NCBI GenBank assembly: GCA_947561395.2
Contig: OX387182.1
Location: 134,001 to 198,000, forward strand
Source: Buxus sempervirens
Lineage: Eukaryota > Streptophyta > Magnoliopsida > Buxales > Buxaceae
Direction of reading: 5' to 3'
DNA: 64,000 nt
Below, one piece after another: positions 1-10,403 of this stretch. Within the stretch, counting starts at the first letter, position 1. Each line of letters starts with the position of its first letter. Made by a program: the position numbers and the translations under genes. Under the pieces are notes generated by a model. It was not told where the DNA came from. It ran no database searches and saw nothing but the letters and a program-made list of their open reading frames with translations.

Positions 1-168
1 CTCCACTATGATTTCAACTTCCTAATTTATCTCCAACTCAACTCCATAATCCTACAAAATAGGAACTAATAAGATTCCCATAGAACTTAAGTCCTATAAA
101 ATAGCAACATCCCTATAGAATAAAAATACTAAAACCTCCAACGTTAGAGCTTGAATTTATCTCCAACA
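1..168 (-). mobile_element. Partial 3' LTR of a Copia element
   Basis: This stretch repeats, with scattered differences, the LTR seen at 1020-1343, so it is the second LTR of the same minus-strand element. The left part is cut by the window edge. The LTR stops at ...CCAACA (position 168) and is followed by CTCCCTCTTAATTC, which on the minus strand reads as a purine-rich tract directly upstream of the LTR start TGTTGG, as expected for a polypurine tract. Confidence 0.8.
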
Positions 169-1005
169 CTCCCTCTTAATTCAAACTTGAGGCTGCACTC
201 CCATCATGTAACACAAAACCTCTTGAATTTTTCTTCTGGCAAGGCTTTTATAACATGCATGTCTACTAGCTATTCTTCAATATTGAAGTACCTCCTTTTG
301 TCATAAATACAACCTGTCCAATACTGTCAAGAAAGGAAACCAATTTAAAGTTAGTAACCTTTCTGTAAGATATACCAAAATTAAGTGTGCTTTTGATGTA
401 TCTTATAATCCTCTTTGTTGAAACCTCACCCTTTCCAAGGGTATTACCAACACCATCATCATCAACATCTTCATCTTCATCTTCACAATTTCTTTCTTTT
501 GATTTAACTTCGCTGGCATCATCCTTGTCTTCATCATTATGCCCCTCAATATCATTATCATCTCAATTGCCTTCATCGTCATCTTTGTTATTGTCTTCAC
601 CAAAATTTAAATGCCCAAACCGTCTATGATGGAATCTTCACTTGATGCAGTAGATGTATTGACATAAGTTTTGAAAATAAAAGTGGCAACATTTTATTTT
701 CTATCATTTTAACAGAGAATAATTTTGAAAATAAAAGTGGCAACATTTTATTTTCTATCATTTTAACAGAGAATAACTTCTTCATAGAATTTTTATTGTA
801 GATCATACATTCATCATTTTATTTTCTGTTATTTAGTTCTTCATACCCATTCTCAACCAAATCCCTTAAGTCATAAGAGATATATAAGGTTTTCATCTTA
901 ATATACCAAAATTGATAATTATTACCATTAAATATTGGAACATTCTGTTGTGATCCAATTATGTTATTCACATTAGCTGCCATGCCCTTTTTTTCGTCGA
1001 ACCTC
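169..1005 (-). mobile_element. Internal remnant of the Copia element (gag and RNase H scraps)
   Basis: On the minus strand, roughly 985-819 encodes a start of Copia gag: motifs IFNGNNYQFW, KMKTLY and LVENGYEE match the usual F-x-G-x-NY-x-x-W...M...L...VE-x-G pattern. Around 420-250 on the same strand a scrap resembling the end of Copia RNase H is visible (RIIRYIKSTLNFGISY). Protease, integrase and most of the reverse transcriptase are missing, so the copy is internally deleted and could not move alone. A serine/methionine-rich open frame near 400-600 is only a TCATCW microsatellite. Confidence 0.75.
669..776. repeat. 54-bp tandem duplication
   Basis: Two adjacent, essentially identical 54-bp units (669-722 and 723-776) begin TTTTGAAAATAAAAGTGGC. 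The duplication lies inside the deleted Copia body and keeps length divisible by three. Confidence 0.9.
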
Positions 1006-1017
1006 GCTCTGATACCA
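1006..1017 (-). other. Primer binding site of the Copia element
   Basis: Minus strand reads TGGTATCAGAGC, the standard plant Copia primer site complementary to the 3' end of initiator tRNA-Met. It sits two bases inside the 5' LTR end (...CTACA). Confidence 0.9.
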
Positions 1018-1019
1018 AT

Positions 1020-1343
1020 TGTAGGCAATGTTAGAGACAAAAATAATGCAAAAACATAAAACTGAAATAATTCCTTTTATTTTCTAGATCAATGCATATA
1101 AGATCTTTACATATATGTAAAATACACAAGAATTCACCTTAAGTAGACTCTACATGACCCTAACGTATAGACTCCCATTATGATTCTAACATCCTAATTT
1201 ATCTCCAACTCAACTCCATATAATCCTACAAAATAACAACTAATAAGATTCCCACATAACTTAAACCCTGTAAAATAGCAATATCCCTATAAAATAAAAA
1301 CACAAAAACCTCCCACGTTAGAGTTTGAATTTATCTCTTAACA
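1020..1343 (-). mobile_element. 5' LTR of the Copia element
   Basis: On the minus strand the LTR starts TGTTAAGAGATAAATTC (ending at 1343) and ends GCCTACA (at 1020), about 324 bp, and is followed by the primer binding site. It matches positions 1-168. Confidence 0.85.
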
Positions 1344-2605
1344 AGATTGAAAAGGCATTTTATATTTCAAGTCTTTTGAAAAATATAAAATAAAGAGGGA
1401 AGATAAGACAAAAAACTTGTCATTAATTTTTACATTTCTTTGGATACTAAAATAGTGTAGATGATTTTTTTTAATCAAACGAGTAGTCGTAATCGCTCAA
1501 TGGTATGGCATAAGATATTTGGATGACATCACCTTAAAACTAAGGACCAAAGACTGTTAAGTCAACTTGGCTAAAAATTGCCAATTGGGCCCAAATTTGG
1601 CCAATGCTTTTCCGAATTCAAGAAGAAGACTTATGAAGGAAATTTACCGTTTGATGATCGCTGTAACGAAGGTCCCACACCACAGTATACAGTACTTCAT
1701 CGCTCAGGCACTCATCATCTACCAAGAGTCGAGCGCTATACTCTCGGGTTGCATAAAATTTGATAGACAGTAAGCACTGTTAGATGACCGTTAGAGCTCC
1801 GCTCAAGTGATCGTCTAGCCAACATCTAGCCATGGTTATAACTTTGACCCGTTGTAAACACTTAAAATACATTTTTAGCACGGAAAGAAGCCAATACGAC
1901 CAATAGGCCTAACAAACCTGATTCATCGAATATTATGCCGGCAAAAGGACATGACTAAAATATCCTTGTAAATGAGATAAAATCCAAGTCTTGCCTTGAC
2001 ATGTCCTCTAGATATGCCATAGAATAACTATTTTGCCCTTATATCAGGAATGATCCTAGTCTTGTTGGGAAAAAAGCATGTAGCAATTTGGGTTTAGCAT
2101 AAGATCCGTCGTGGGTGGATTTAGCCCCACGTCTAGCTATCTAGTCGAAACATATATATCAAGGGCCAGGCATATGCACTGCCAACTGAAAGCTCACAAG
2201 GGCCTAGAAGCATGTCACTCCCATAACTAAACTTTCCTTATTCTGTCCTTTTGGACCATACAAGAAGTCATGGTTTGTTTTACTTGTGGTCTTTCACAAC
2301 GCAACCAACCACCGTCTCTTACACAACTTGCTGTTTATTTTTACCAAATTTGGGCACTTTTTCCTTCTTAATTTGGCTATGTTAACCGTGTACGTTTCCC
2401 TTCTAAACAAGAACTAAACCAATGATAGGAGCATCTCTAACTTCTTACCAGAATCAAGGCCCAACATTACAAATCAATTGTAATGGGTCTCGATCGAAGA
2501 CATCTTTCTTTCTCTAACTCTCTCCTTTTAATCTATTTCCGCTGCAGCTAGCGTCTCATCTGTTGCATGCATATCATGACTTGCTAGAAGGATCAAAGGT
2601 CACTA
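1344..2605. other. Unassigned intergenic sequence
   Basis: No coding region or repeat I recognise. Short open frames near 1567-1773 have no family features. The right end is the presumed upstream region of the small peptide gene. Confidence 0.5.
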
Positions 2606-2612
2606 CATATAC

Positions 2613-2620
2613 TTTATATA
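2613..2620 (+). promoter_or_regulatory. TATA-like box before the small peptide gene
   Basis: TTTATATA stands only 8 bases before the ATG at 2628. A TATA box normally acts about 30 bases before transcription start, so either transcription starts further upstream from another element, or this match is fortuitous. Confidence 0.3.
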
Positions 2621-2627
2621 ATCAAAG

Positions 2628-2870
2628 ATGGATTGCAGTAAGAGCAATGCAGGTACATCCATCCTGATCTGTATATTGCTGCTGTCGTCGTCTTATCCCA
2701 AAACGGCCAAGGCCAATTGCTTTCCTGACTGCATGCTGGACTGCATGCAACCCAAGCGCTCGGCATGGACTGGGTGCACGGGCGAGTGCAAAAACCTTTG
2801 CGTTTATTATCAATATTTGAATCGCGCAAAGGGAATGCGTGTCATTAACCCAAAGGGAAGGCATCACTAA
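2628..2870 (+). CDS. Secreted six-cysteine peptide, thionin-like or hairpinin-like
   Basis: An 80-codon open frame ends in TAA. Residues 10-23 form a hydrophobic signal core and residues 27-29 (AKA) fit a signal peptidase site, so a mature peptide of about 51 residues would be exported. Mature cysteines are at 31, 35, 39, 50, 54 and 58, the symmetric pattern C-x3-C-x3-C-x10-C-x3-C-x3-C, with a basic His-rich tail. Such spacing suggests two short helices joined by three disulfides, as in plant thionin-like or alpha-hairpinin defence peptides; the exact family is not established. It could equally be a pollen-coat or signalling peptide. The gene is a single exon, stands alone between repeats, and shows no damage. 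Expression is unproven and the TATA-like box is oddly close to the start codon. Confidence 0.55.
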   Translation: MDCSKSNAGTSILICILLLSSSYPKTAKANCFPDCMLDCMQPKRSAWTGCTGECKNLCVYYQYLNRAKGMRVINPKGRHH

Positions 2871-3613
2871 TGCACGCACGTACGTGGATCTGTAGTATCT
2901 CATCACTCTAGCTAGTATCATTACCAATTTACCATACTGCGTGCAGTTGTAAGGGCAACCGTAGATGTATACTGCGATCATGTCCGTTATAGTTGCCAAT
3001 TGAATAAGCAACCCCATTCACGGGTTGTTTTTTTCTCTACTTCTTGAAACATATGTATGTTTTCTTCTACGTTGTAAAAGCCTGGCATGGATTTTTTTCA
3101 CATCCCATTAATGATTTTTTTCCGTTTCTTGTTTTGGGTTTTATGATCAGATCGGTTTAATTAGGAGAGATGATGAAACATCGTGTTTGATCAAGATCTA
3201 ATTTTCCAACCCTCAAATTAACCAAGCCCCCACACCAACCAAAAAAAAAAAAGAAAGAACAAGAGAAATTTTCAGAAAAATTAATGCTGATAGTTTGGAA
3301 ACCATAACTTCTTGTATGGTCCAAAAACAAAGCGAAAATTTCAGAAAATTTCAGGCAAAGACTCCATAATGAATGTTACGAAAATTATATGCATTGATGC
3401 GTGTGTCCGTATTCGTGCAGGTGCATGGCACATGCAGTACTAGATGTGTGAATGTTGTAATTGTTTGGGACATGTACGGGCATATAAATTTTCACGGGGG
3501 TTATTTTTCAAAAGTAAACAAAAAAAAAAGAAAAAGAAAAACCAATTAAGTCACCCCATGAAAAGATTCGGAAGTAGTGCTTTGTTTTAGGAAAAAAATT
3601 GAGATTGGGATGT
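2871..3613. other. Unassigned sequence downstream of the peptide gene
   Basis: Probably 3' untranslated region and spacer. AATAAG near 3003 could serve as a weak polyadenylation signal. Two A-rich tracts (about 3240 and 3520) are visible; nothing else recognised. Confidence 0.4.
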
Positions 3614-3622
3614 GACAAAATT

Positions 3623-3872
3623 GAGACCGATTCCTGTCGAGGCTCTATCTACAATCCAGAATAAAGCCTCTAGAGTAGATAGAGCCTCTACAGGATGGTG
3701 ACATCTGTCCCACTTAATCCACTTAAAGTGGGACAGAACGGATCTTTAAGTGGTTTAACAAAACGGAGCTTTAACAAAACAAAGCTTTAAGTGGTTTAAG
3801 TGGGACAGATGTCATTATCCTGTAGAGACTTTATTCCGGACTGTAAATAGAGCCTCTACAGGAACCGATTTG
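3623..3872. mobile_element. MULE-like MITE with long inverted repeats
   Basis: About 250 bp with terminal inverted repeats of roughly 50 bp (left ACCGATTCCTGTCGAGGCTC, right the near reverse complement). It is flanked by the perfect 9-bp direct repeat GACAAAATT at 3614-3622 and 3873-3881. A 9-bp target duplication with long terminal inverted repeats is the mark of Mutator-like elements. The centre contains further inverted AGTGGTTTAA and AGTGGGACAG arms; no coding capacity. Confidence 0.75.
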
Positions 3873-3881
3873 GACAAAATT

Positions 3882-5297
3882 AGGCTCCCTATACGACTAT
3901 ACCTGAATTGAAAAAAAAAAAAAGATATACGCTAGTTATATTGGATGTATAGCTTGAACACTTTTTTAACCTCTACTAACTAAAAAATTAGAAAATTAGA
4001 AAATTTAATAATGCTTAAACCGTAGGAAAACTTGGACAAAAAAAATCTCTCTTCTAAAATCATGCACTTGTATCTTAGAATTGAATTGGAATTTTTTTCA
4101 CAATTTTTTATATCCTTATCAAGAATATCGAACCAAGTTATAATAGTGAATTTTAGTATAATTGAATAGTAGAGCATATGATCCAAGAAGGTATATGGAC
4201 ATGAAATATGCATAAAACTTTAAAAGGATAAAAATTATGATGGCATAATCAATACTAATATACAATGAAAACTGTGGAGAGATTCGATCCTGACATTTTC
4301 TACCTGAAATACCCTTCATTTTCAATCCTATTAATTTTGATCTCCCGGTTTGAACATGTCAAACAGTTTCAACTCTATGTCTAAAAAAAATCTATAACCA
4401 TACAGCAGGTTGGAAAGAGTATAATTCTTTTGCAACTCATATAATGCGTAACTTTCCCCAATATCATATAAATATAATTGCCAATTAATCCTTCAATAGT
4501 TAAATGGGGTTAATTACTCTTATTTCAAAAACATTTGAGAGAAGTTAATTATATGCAATATGCATAAACCTCAATGGATATATGTTTTTACAATTTATCC
4601 TATTATTTAAAAACCTTTTGAATATGGCTAATCATCATTACTGGTACTGGAGAACGAATATGTAATATCAACGGATGAGCGACATTGGATTCTAAATTTG
4701 GCCTAACCCATCCATGCACCTACACGAATAATGATCGATCGTAGTTTTGGATTGGCAAGTCTAAAACATGAAAAACAATCCACTCGGCAACCTATGTATT
4801 TGTGATTTGAAGTGATTGTACTATATATACTAGAGGAGTGCACATGTTATGCACATAGCAAATTAAAGAAAAAGTAAGGCATTTTAGATATACAATATTA
4901 GGTTGTTAGTAAGTCATACACATGACGTTTATAAACAAGTATAGGAGTTAATTTGAAGAAAAAAAATTTAAGTGTACTTTGGGTATGAAATGTCAACAAT
5001 AAAATAGGATCTTGACTTTATGTAATAGTATAGATATGCCCCATAAGGTTGGCCCATTGCTTCCCTGGACAAATAGAAATGTTGAGAAGAATCAATAATT
5101 CATAATTATTGCCTAGTCACTTGATGGACCTAAAATGGGTTTTACAAGTAATAACACAAAGAAACATTAAGCTAATTAAAAAGTATATTCAATACCATAT
5201 ACAATCGGAGGAAAACGTGCTAAAGAGAGAATTATATTTTCTTAAAACGACCTTTACAATGCCTACTTATACAAAATGCCCTATAATAATTTTTAGC
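3882..5297. other. Unassigned AT-rich intergenic sequence
   Basis: No gene or repeat recognised. Short open frames near 3980-4325 and 5109-5354 lack any family signature. Confidence 0.4.
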
Positions 5298-5317
5298 GAA
5301 AATTATGGGAAAGGCCT
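5298..5317. mobile_element. Left end of a MITE split by a solo LTR
   Basis: GAAAATTATGGGAAAGGCCT is the left terminal inverted repeat of a MITE that continues at 10166. A second copy of the family lies at 54476-54593. Confidence 0.6.
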
Positions 5318-8039
5318 TGTAAGATCCTGGATTTTTATTAAGAAGTTTAATTAAGATTAAATGGAGATTTAAAAGATTTAATGAGGTTAATTAAATCAAA
5401 CTGTCTTTTATTTAGTTTGGGCTGGTTCAATTGGATCGGTTCATTCTCAGTGAACTGGTTTGTTGGTTTGTTGGTTTAAATGAAATAAGTGGTTTGGTTT
5501 ATTAGATTAAGTGGACCGGTTTAGTTGATTTAGTTGGTTTAGGTATAAAATTGAATTTAATTAGTTTATTTACGTTTAGTTAGGTTTGGTTTAGAGGTTT
5601 AATGGGTTAATCAATTAAATTTTCTTGGGTTCAGTTTAGTGGGTTGGTTAGTTGGTTAATGGGGGTTTGGTTTATTTAAAACTATTATATAAATTGAAGT
5701 GGTTTATTTAAGTGGGTTTAATTGGGTTTAAGTGGTTTATTTAAGAGGGTTTAGTTGGTTTAGTTGATTGGTTGGGTTGATTCCGGTTCACTTAAACCAG
5801 GTTAAGTGGTTTGGTTTTATAAAAAAAAAATATCTACCCTTTACATATATCAAATAGGCAAACCGAGGGTTCTCATTCCTCGCCAACGGTTAGAAGCAGA
5901 GGGCGCAGGCACAGAGGAAGGAGAAGGGAGAAGAAGAAGGAAGAAGAAGAAGAAGAAGGGAGGAGAAAGAGTGCTGAAGGTAAGTAGCCTTTTCCTCTCT
6001 CTCTTGTGAGACATGGGAAAAAATCACCGGAGTGATCGTCCCTCCGTCAACACACGGGCTCCACGCAAAAATTGGGAGAGTCGCCACCATTCATGATATT
6101 GGGGTGAGAATGGACACCAAAGATTCAAAAGTAGGCAAAAATAGCCAAAAGACAAATTCTAGGATAAAAATAATCCTACTTAAAAATCACATCCAGAGAT
6201 GGGTAAGGGGATTAGATTATGAACGGGGGAAGGTGTTAGGCACCCCCATTCATCCACACGAAGTGGTTGCCAAGTGTATGTTCATGCTAAAAAGAAAATA
6301 AGAAGCTTGCTAAAAATCATGAAAAGCCTTGAAAAAGGAACAAGTGTATGATATATTCACATGAAGATCTAAATGGATTTTAGATCCTCTCTTATGTCAA
6401 TATCACTTCTGGAGTATTTCAAAAGATGGAAATCAAAGTAAAAGTGGCCAAAACCAAGTTGAGGCAAATCCGGGAATTTTGGTAACAAGTAAGGTCCTTT
6501 GTCTTGAAATCATTCAAATCCAATTTCAAATTGATTCAAACCAACTCTATTTGAAAGATTATGATAAATAAGGAACTCATGCAAAATCTCAAGTTAATCC
6601 GATAAAAATCCTAGGAGTTATGCTCCTTTGAAGTTGCTGCTGGGGATTTTTAAAAGTGGTAAGTGGGCAACTTTGGAAAATTGTCTAGAAAGATCCACTA
6701 CACAAAAGTCCACGAAATTTGGTGTGATTGAAGTTTGTATGGCCATCTTTCCATAGAAACTAGCCTCATACAAAATCCCTTCGGATGTGCCTTGGGTGGT
6801 CTCCCGAACAGGCCCCGAAGATCACAGATTTACCCAGAAAAGTGCAAATGAGCAGTTCTGAGTAAATCGGCTACCAATAATTCAAATGGAATCAAAAAAA
6901 TATGAAACCAACTGGATTTGAAAATAGACTCATAAAGGAGTACTCAGAAACAAAAATCACTCGAATCGGACTTAAAACGAACACATGGCGGTCCGTCGAA
7001 GTGACAAGTTCTGTACTTGGACCTGAACTGTCCACTCAACTTCGACAGAGAGGTGTCAAAAATCGGCTAGATAGAAAATCATGAAATTTGGTGGACATAA
7101 ACTAGACAGCCTCACCTTTCCCATGGTTCTGGAATCGCCCCAAAATTCATCCGGATGATGAAGTTACGGACGTCCAAAGTAGGGGTACAGGTGCTGTCAA
7201 GCTAAGCCACTTTTGAGCAAAACCAAGTCCGAAAATTGATAAAAATGAAATTCGTGCAAGATGAACACAAATACTTTAAAATCATCCGAAAAGCATTTCA
7301 GAATTGATTGAGGTCATTTATTTGAGTTTTATCACAATAAATGCAATAAACCCCAAATATGAACCTATCCCGCCAAAATAGTGATATGTATGTGCAAGTG
7401 TAAAAACCCAAACAAGATCAATACAACATGCATATAGATTCAACAAAATAGGTTCTAGCATAGCCTAGGGTTCCGTTCCATTATCGTTTCCCTCTGTTCT
7501 CTTTAAGATAATCAAGGGTACTTTGAATATGGAACGGTTTACAATCAATCAAAAAGGCCTTATGCTACATGGGTTCTAGCACTAGGGTCAATCCCCAGTC
7601 TCGTTTCTCCTAGATCCGCCTTCACGTTTTACGGCTAGGGGAGTCTTGAGATACTTTGAGCCGGGGAAGGATTTCCACACATACAAGCAAGGCTTTACAC
7701 TACAGAAAGGTAGAAGAAGAGATCTAGATCTAGGAATGTAAAGACAAAAAATAAAAAGAAAAGTTGAGGCTTACCTGAGTGCTGGAGGCAATTCCAAAGC
7801 AGTTTTCTTCTTCTCTTGGAGTTCTTCTTTGCGAGAATTCAAAACAAGAGTTGTGTGCCATTTGCTAAAGGAGGAGGCTCCTATTTATAGGCAAAGGCTA
7901 AGGTCATTGGTAGACACAACTTAATGTCTAGAACCCCTCCAACCTAAACCCTAAGGTTATTTCCGCAATTTCCCCTCATTTAATGAGGGACATGATGGTA
8001 AAAGTGAAAAGCTCTCGGAAAACCCTAATTTTGAGCAAA

Positions 8040-8190
8040 ACTAGCGTATCCGGTATATCAGGCCGGATACACAAGTACCTTAATGTATCCGGACTATGAT
8101 GCCGGATACACTGAGGTCCACTTGTATCCGGCATTGTCCACCGGATACAAAGAAGGACACTTGTATCCGGCCTGAGTTGCCGGATACAAG
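8040..8190. repeat. Four palindromic TATCCGG units
   Basis: Four successive units of the form GTATCCGG - about 10 bases - CCGGATAC, roughly 38 bp apart. The arms are nearly constant while the loops vary. Located about 150 bp upstream of the minus-strand TATA box of the family B LTR. Confidence 0.8.
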
Positions 8191-8230
8191 GAAAAAAGCC
8201 TTTTTTTCAAATTTTAACACAGGCAATACT

Positions 8231-8310
8231 TATTTACATGTAATATCGTTTAAGTAAATGTCCTCGTATTTTTTAATCTCCATTTACTTAAGATATTACA
8301 TGTAAATAAG
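8231..8310. repeat. Long imperfect palindrome with ATTTACATGTAA arms
   Basis: Left arm TTATTTACATGTAATATCG and AAGTAAATG face right arm CATTTACTTAAGATATTAC and ATGTAAATAA across a short loop. A related arrangement occurs at 19998-20085 in a different LTR. A run of C follows at about 8316-8330. Confidence 0.75.
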
Positions 8311-9400
8311 CAAACACCCCCCCCCCCCCATTTGAATCCATTAAAAATAGTTCTAGACCCAAATTCCAAGTGAATAAAAAGTCAACTTTCCAGTTCTAGG
8401 CAAAATTCCAATTTTTCAGGTCTGGAAAAAAGGTTCAATATGTTAAAACCAAGGTATTCGTCAAGATTTAAAATCTCAAAAAATTCTTTTATGCAATAAC
8501 ATGGCTAAAAACCTGATTACCGGGAAAAATTATCTTGAAATCTGGCTTTAAAAAATATTTCATTTTCTGGGGTCAAAAGTCAACAAAATTCAACCGGAAA
8601 AAGTTTGACTTTGCACAAAAGATTGAATTCGGGCCTTTTCCTTTTCCGTTTTGGATTCAAATGGGTTAAGTATCTCAAACCCAATGCAAAGAACTGAAAA
8701 TTCCAATAAAATATTTCTCTCCCTCAAGATTTATCAAAAATCGTGCAATTTTGGGGTATCTACATCTCTCTATGGCCGATTCCACGTATTTCAGTTAGTG
8801 TTGAATTTTAAAAATTATGATTCTAAAATGATGAAATAATTAGATTTGATTATTGTTAGTATGCTTTAAGATTTGTGGTTGATTTTAAGTGATTTGGTAA
8901 TCTATACTGAGAGAAAAAAATCGTCAAAATATGTAATTTACGGAACTGACGGAACTGGTTTGGGTTTGTGGGTGGGACGACTTTTTGAAAAATAATTACG
9001 TTTTGATGCAAAAATGATAAAGGCATTGAAAATTGATACCTATTTTAAAACAAATAATTAAGTTTTAGTGTAAAGCTTATATGGTATTGATAAATTAGTA
9101 TACAAAACTTAAAGAATTAAGTTTTAATTCAGATTTTAGTTAAATTCAACAAATAAGTTCGAACCCCAAATAAATAATTACACTTTAGTTACAGTTTAAA
9201 AAAAATCAAAATTTAAGAAAAACGTGTTTAAAAGTGAATTTTAGGATTTGTAATTTAAGTTAAGAATGAGATAAGGTCAATTTAATAATATTAAAGAGAA
9301 AAGTAATACTTGAGATGCAATCTAGCATAGTGCATGAATATAATTTTGGGAAAGTAATGGGTGAGATGAAAAAGGTTGAGATTTTAGTTTTAATGTGTTT

Positions 9401-9690
9401 CCTCCATGAGGGAGAGGCCTTCCATGAAGAAAGGGCTGCAATCTCTTTAATGCGTTTCCTCCATGAGGGAGAGGCCTTCCATGAGGGAAGTGCTGCTGCA
9501 ATCTCTTTAATGCGTTTCCTCCATGAGGGAAAGGCCTTCCATGAAGGAAGTGCTGCAATCTTTTTAATGCGTTTCCTCCATGAGGGAGAGGCCTTCCATG
9601 AGAGAAGGGCTGCAATCTCTTTAATGCGTTTCCTCCATGAGGGAGAGGCCTTCCATGAGGGAAGTGCTGCGGCAAAGTAGTCAAATTTCC
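9401..9690. repeat. 57-bp minisatellite, five copies
   Basis: Units start with CCTCCATGAG at 9401, 9458, 9518, 9575 and 9632 (spacing 57, 60, 57, 57). Because every spacing is a multiple of three, open frames of about 120 codons run through it on both strands. I treat these as a by-product of the repeat, not as genes. Confidence 0.85.
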
Positions 9691-10165
9691 ACGAGTCCTG
9701 CTATGATTTGTTGATCATGATTGATACTCAAATTTGAATGGCATGTATACTTATTCTAGTTGTCTTGTATCTATTGATATATTACAGTGGGATTTTTCCG
9801 GTTTATCCGCATTATTGTTTCCGATGCATATTTTAATCTGGAGCATGTTTTAATTAGAACTGTGAAAAATGTTTATGAGCATGCATATGCTACTTACTGG
9901 GATATTCGTATCTCAGACCGTTTCGTTTTGTTTTGTTTTCAGATCTTGGAAAGGACGATATCGGCGGGTAAACGTTTAGATCATGTGAGTATCAGAAATA
10001 TAGATATAATATTTCATTTGAAATGGGTTTAGTTGACTCTGATTTTATATTGAAAAGTTTTTTTTTTTTGTTTCCTATACTCTGATTTGCGTTCCTAGGT
10101 GGATAAGTAACTCTTCGGTGACGAGTTACGATTTAGTCCACGTAATCCGGATCCGAGGCGTTACA

Positions 10166-10334
10166 GGCCTCTTTTTTAGGAGATTTTTCCTCAAGGCCTG
10201 TACCTCAAATTTTATTCATGTGAAGCATTTTTTATAAATTTTCACCAAAAGGAGGCTTGCAGACTTCTAAGTTTAACTTACAAGCCTTAAATGGAAAAGG
10301 CTCCTCAAAAGGAGGTCTTTCTCATAAATTTCCC
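10166..10334. mobile_element. Right part of the MITE split by the solo LTR
   Basis: Continues the element begun at 5298. The right end (near 10300-10334) reverse-complements to GGGAAATTTATGAGAAAGAC, matching the left end. The interior shares AGGCCTGTAC and the GGTGAAAA/TTTTCACC region with the copy at 54476. Confidence 0.55.
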
Positions 10335-10403
10335 TAATTTTTAAGCCCTTGCAGGTCTTAAAAAATTAATTATATTTGGTTTTTCAATTATCTATATGCA
10401 TGT

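Larger units (their letters stand above)
6005..8764 (-). mobile_element. Nested solo LTR (family B)
   Basis: On the minus strand the LTR starts TGTAGATACCCCAAAATTG (ending at 8764) and ends CCATGTCTCACA (at 6005). TCTCT flanks both ends (6000-6004 and 8765-8769), although the left copy lies in a CT run, so the duplication is weaker evidence. The promoter on the minus strand is clear: CCTATAAATAGG near 7885, then a leader and a donor CAG/GTAAGCC near 7775. The minus-strand motif TGGCGACTC near 6086 recurs at about 16395 in another LTR-like block. It holds the palindromic cluster 8040-8190 and the dyad 8231-8310. No intact coding region. Confidence 0.65.
5318..10165 (+). mobile_element. Solo LTR of a giant-LTR retroelement (family A), itself interrupted
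   Basis: Termini are TGTAAGATCC... and ...GGATCCGAGGCGTTACA, flanked by the perfect 5-bp target duplication GGCCT (5313-5317 and 10166-10170). No internal region or partner LTR is present, so this is a solo LTR left by LTR-LTR recombination. Removing the nested element at 6005-8764 leaves about 2.08 kb. Inside: a TATA-like TTTTATAAAAA near 5814, a splice donor AAG/GTAAGT at 5979/5980, a CATGCATATG ... TACTGGGATATTCG region near 9880, an acceptor TTTTCAG ending at 9942, a minisatellite at 9401-9690 and a hairpin at 10107-10129. The GTTTA-rich stretch 5370-5810 is low complexity. Family is probably Ty3/gypsy, judged only from termini. Confidence 0.8.

Noticed and set aside
387-629. Ser/Leu-rich and Met-rich open frames on both strands
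   Set aside because: They come from a TCATCW microsatellite-like stretch within the Copia remnant.
5370-5810. GGTTTA-rich stretch resembling telomere repeat
   Set aside because: Units are not TTTAGGG, have no fixed period and sit inside a solo LTR; it is low-complexity sequence.
5806-6009. Lys/Arg/Glu-rich open frame
   Set aside because: GAAGAA-rich LTR leader just after the LTR TATA box; no protein features.
6074-6106. LTR border placed at TGATATTGGGG with TGGCGACTC as primer site
   Set aside because: The outer border at 6005 (TGTGAGACAT, TCTCT flanks) fits the opposite end TGTAGATACCCC better; the primer-like word is then inside the LTR. Kept as an open alternative.
9315-9684. Two 120-codon frames on opposite strands
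   Set aside because: Both are produced by the 57-bp minisatellite; no start context, no homology I recognise.
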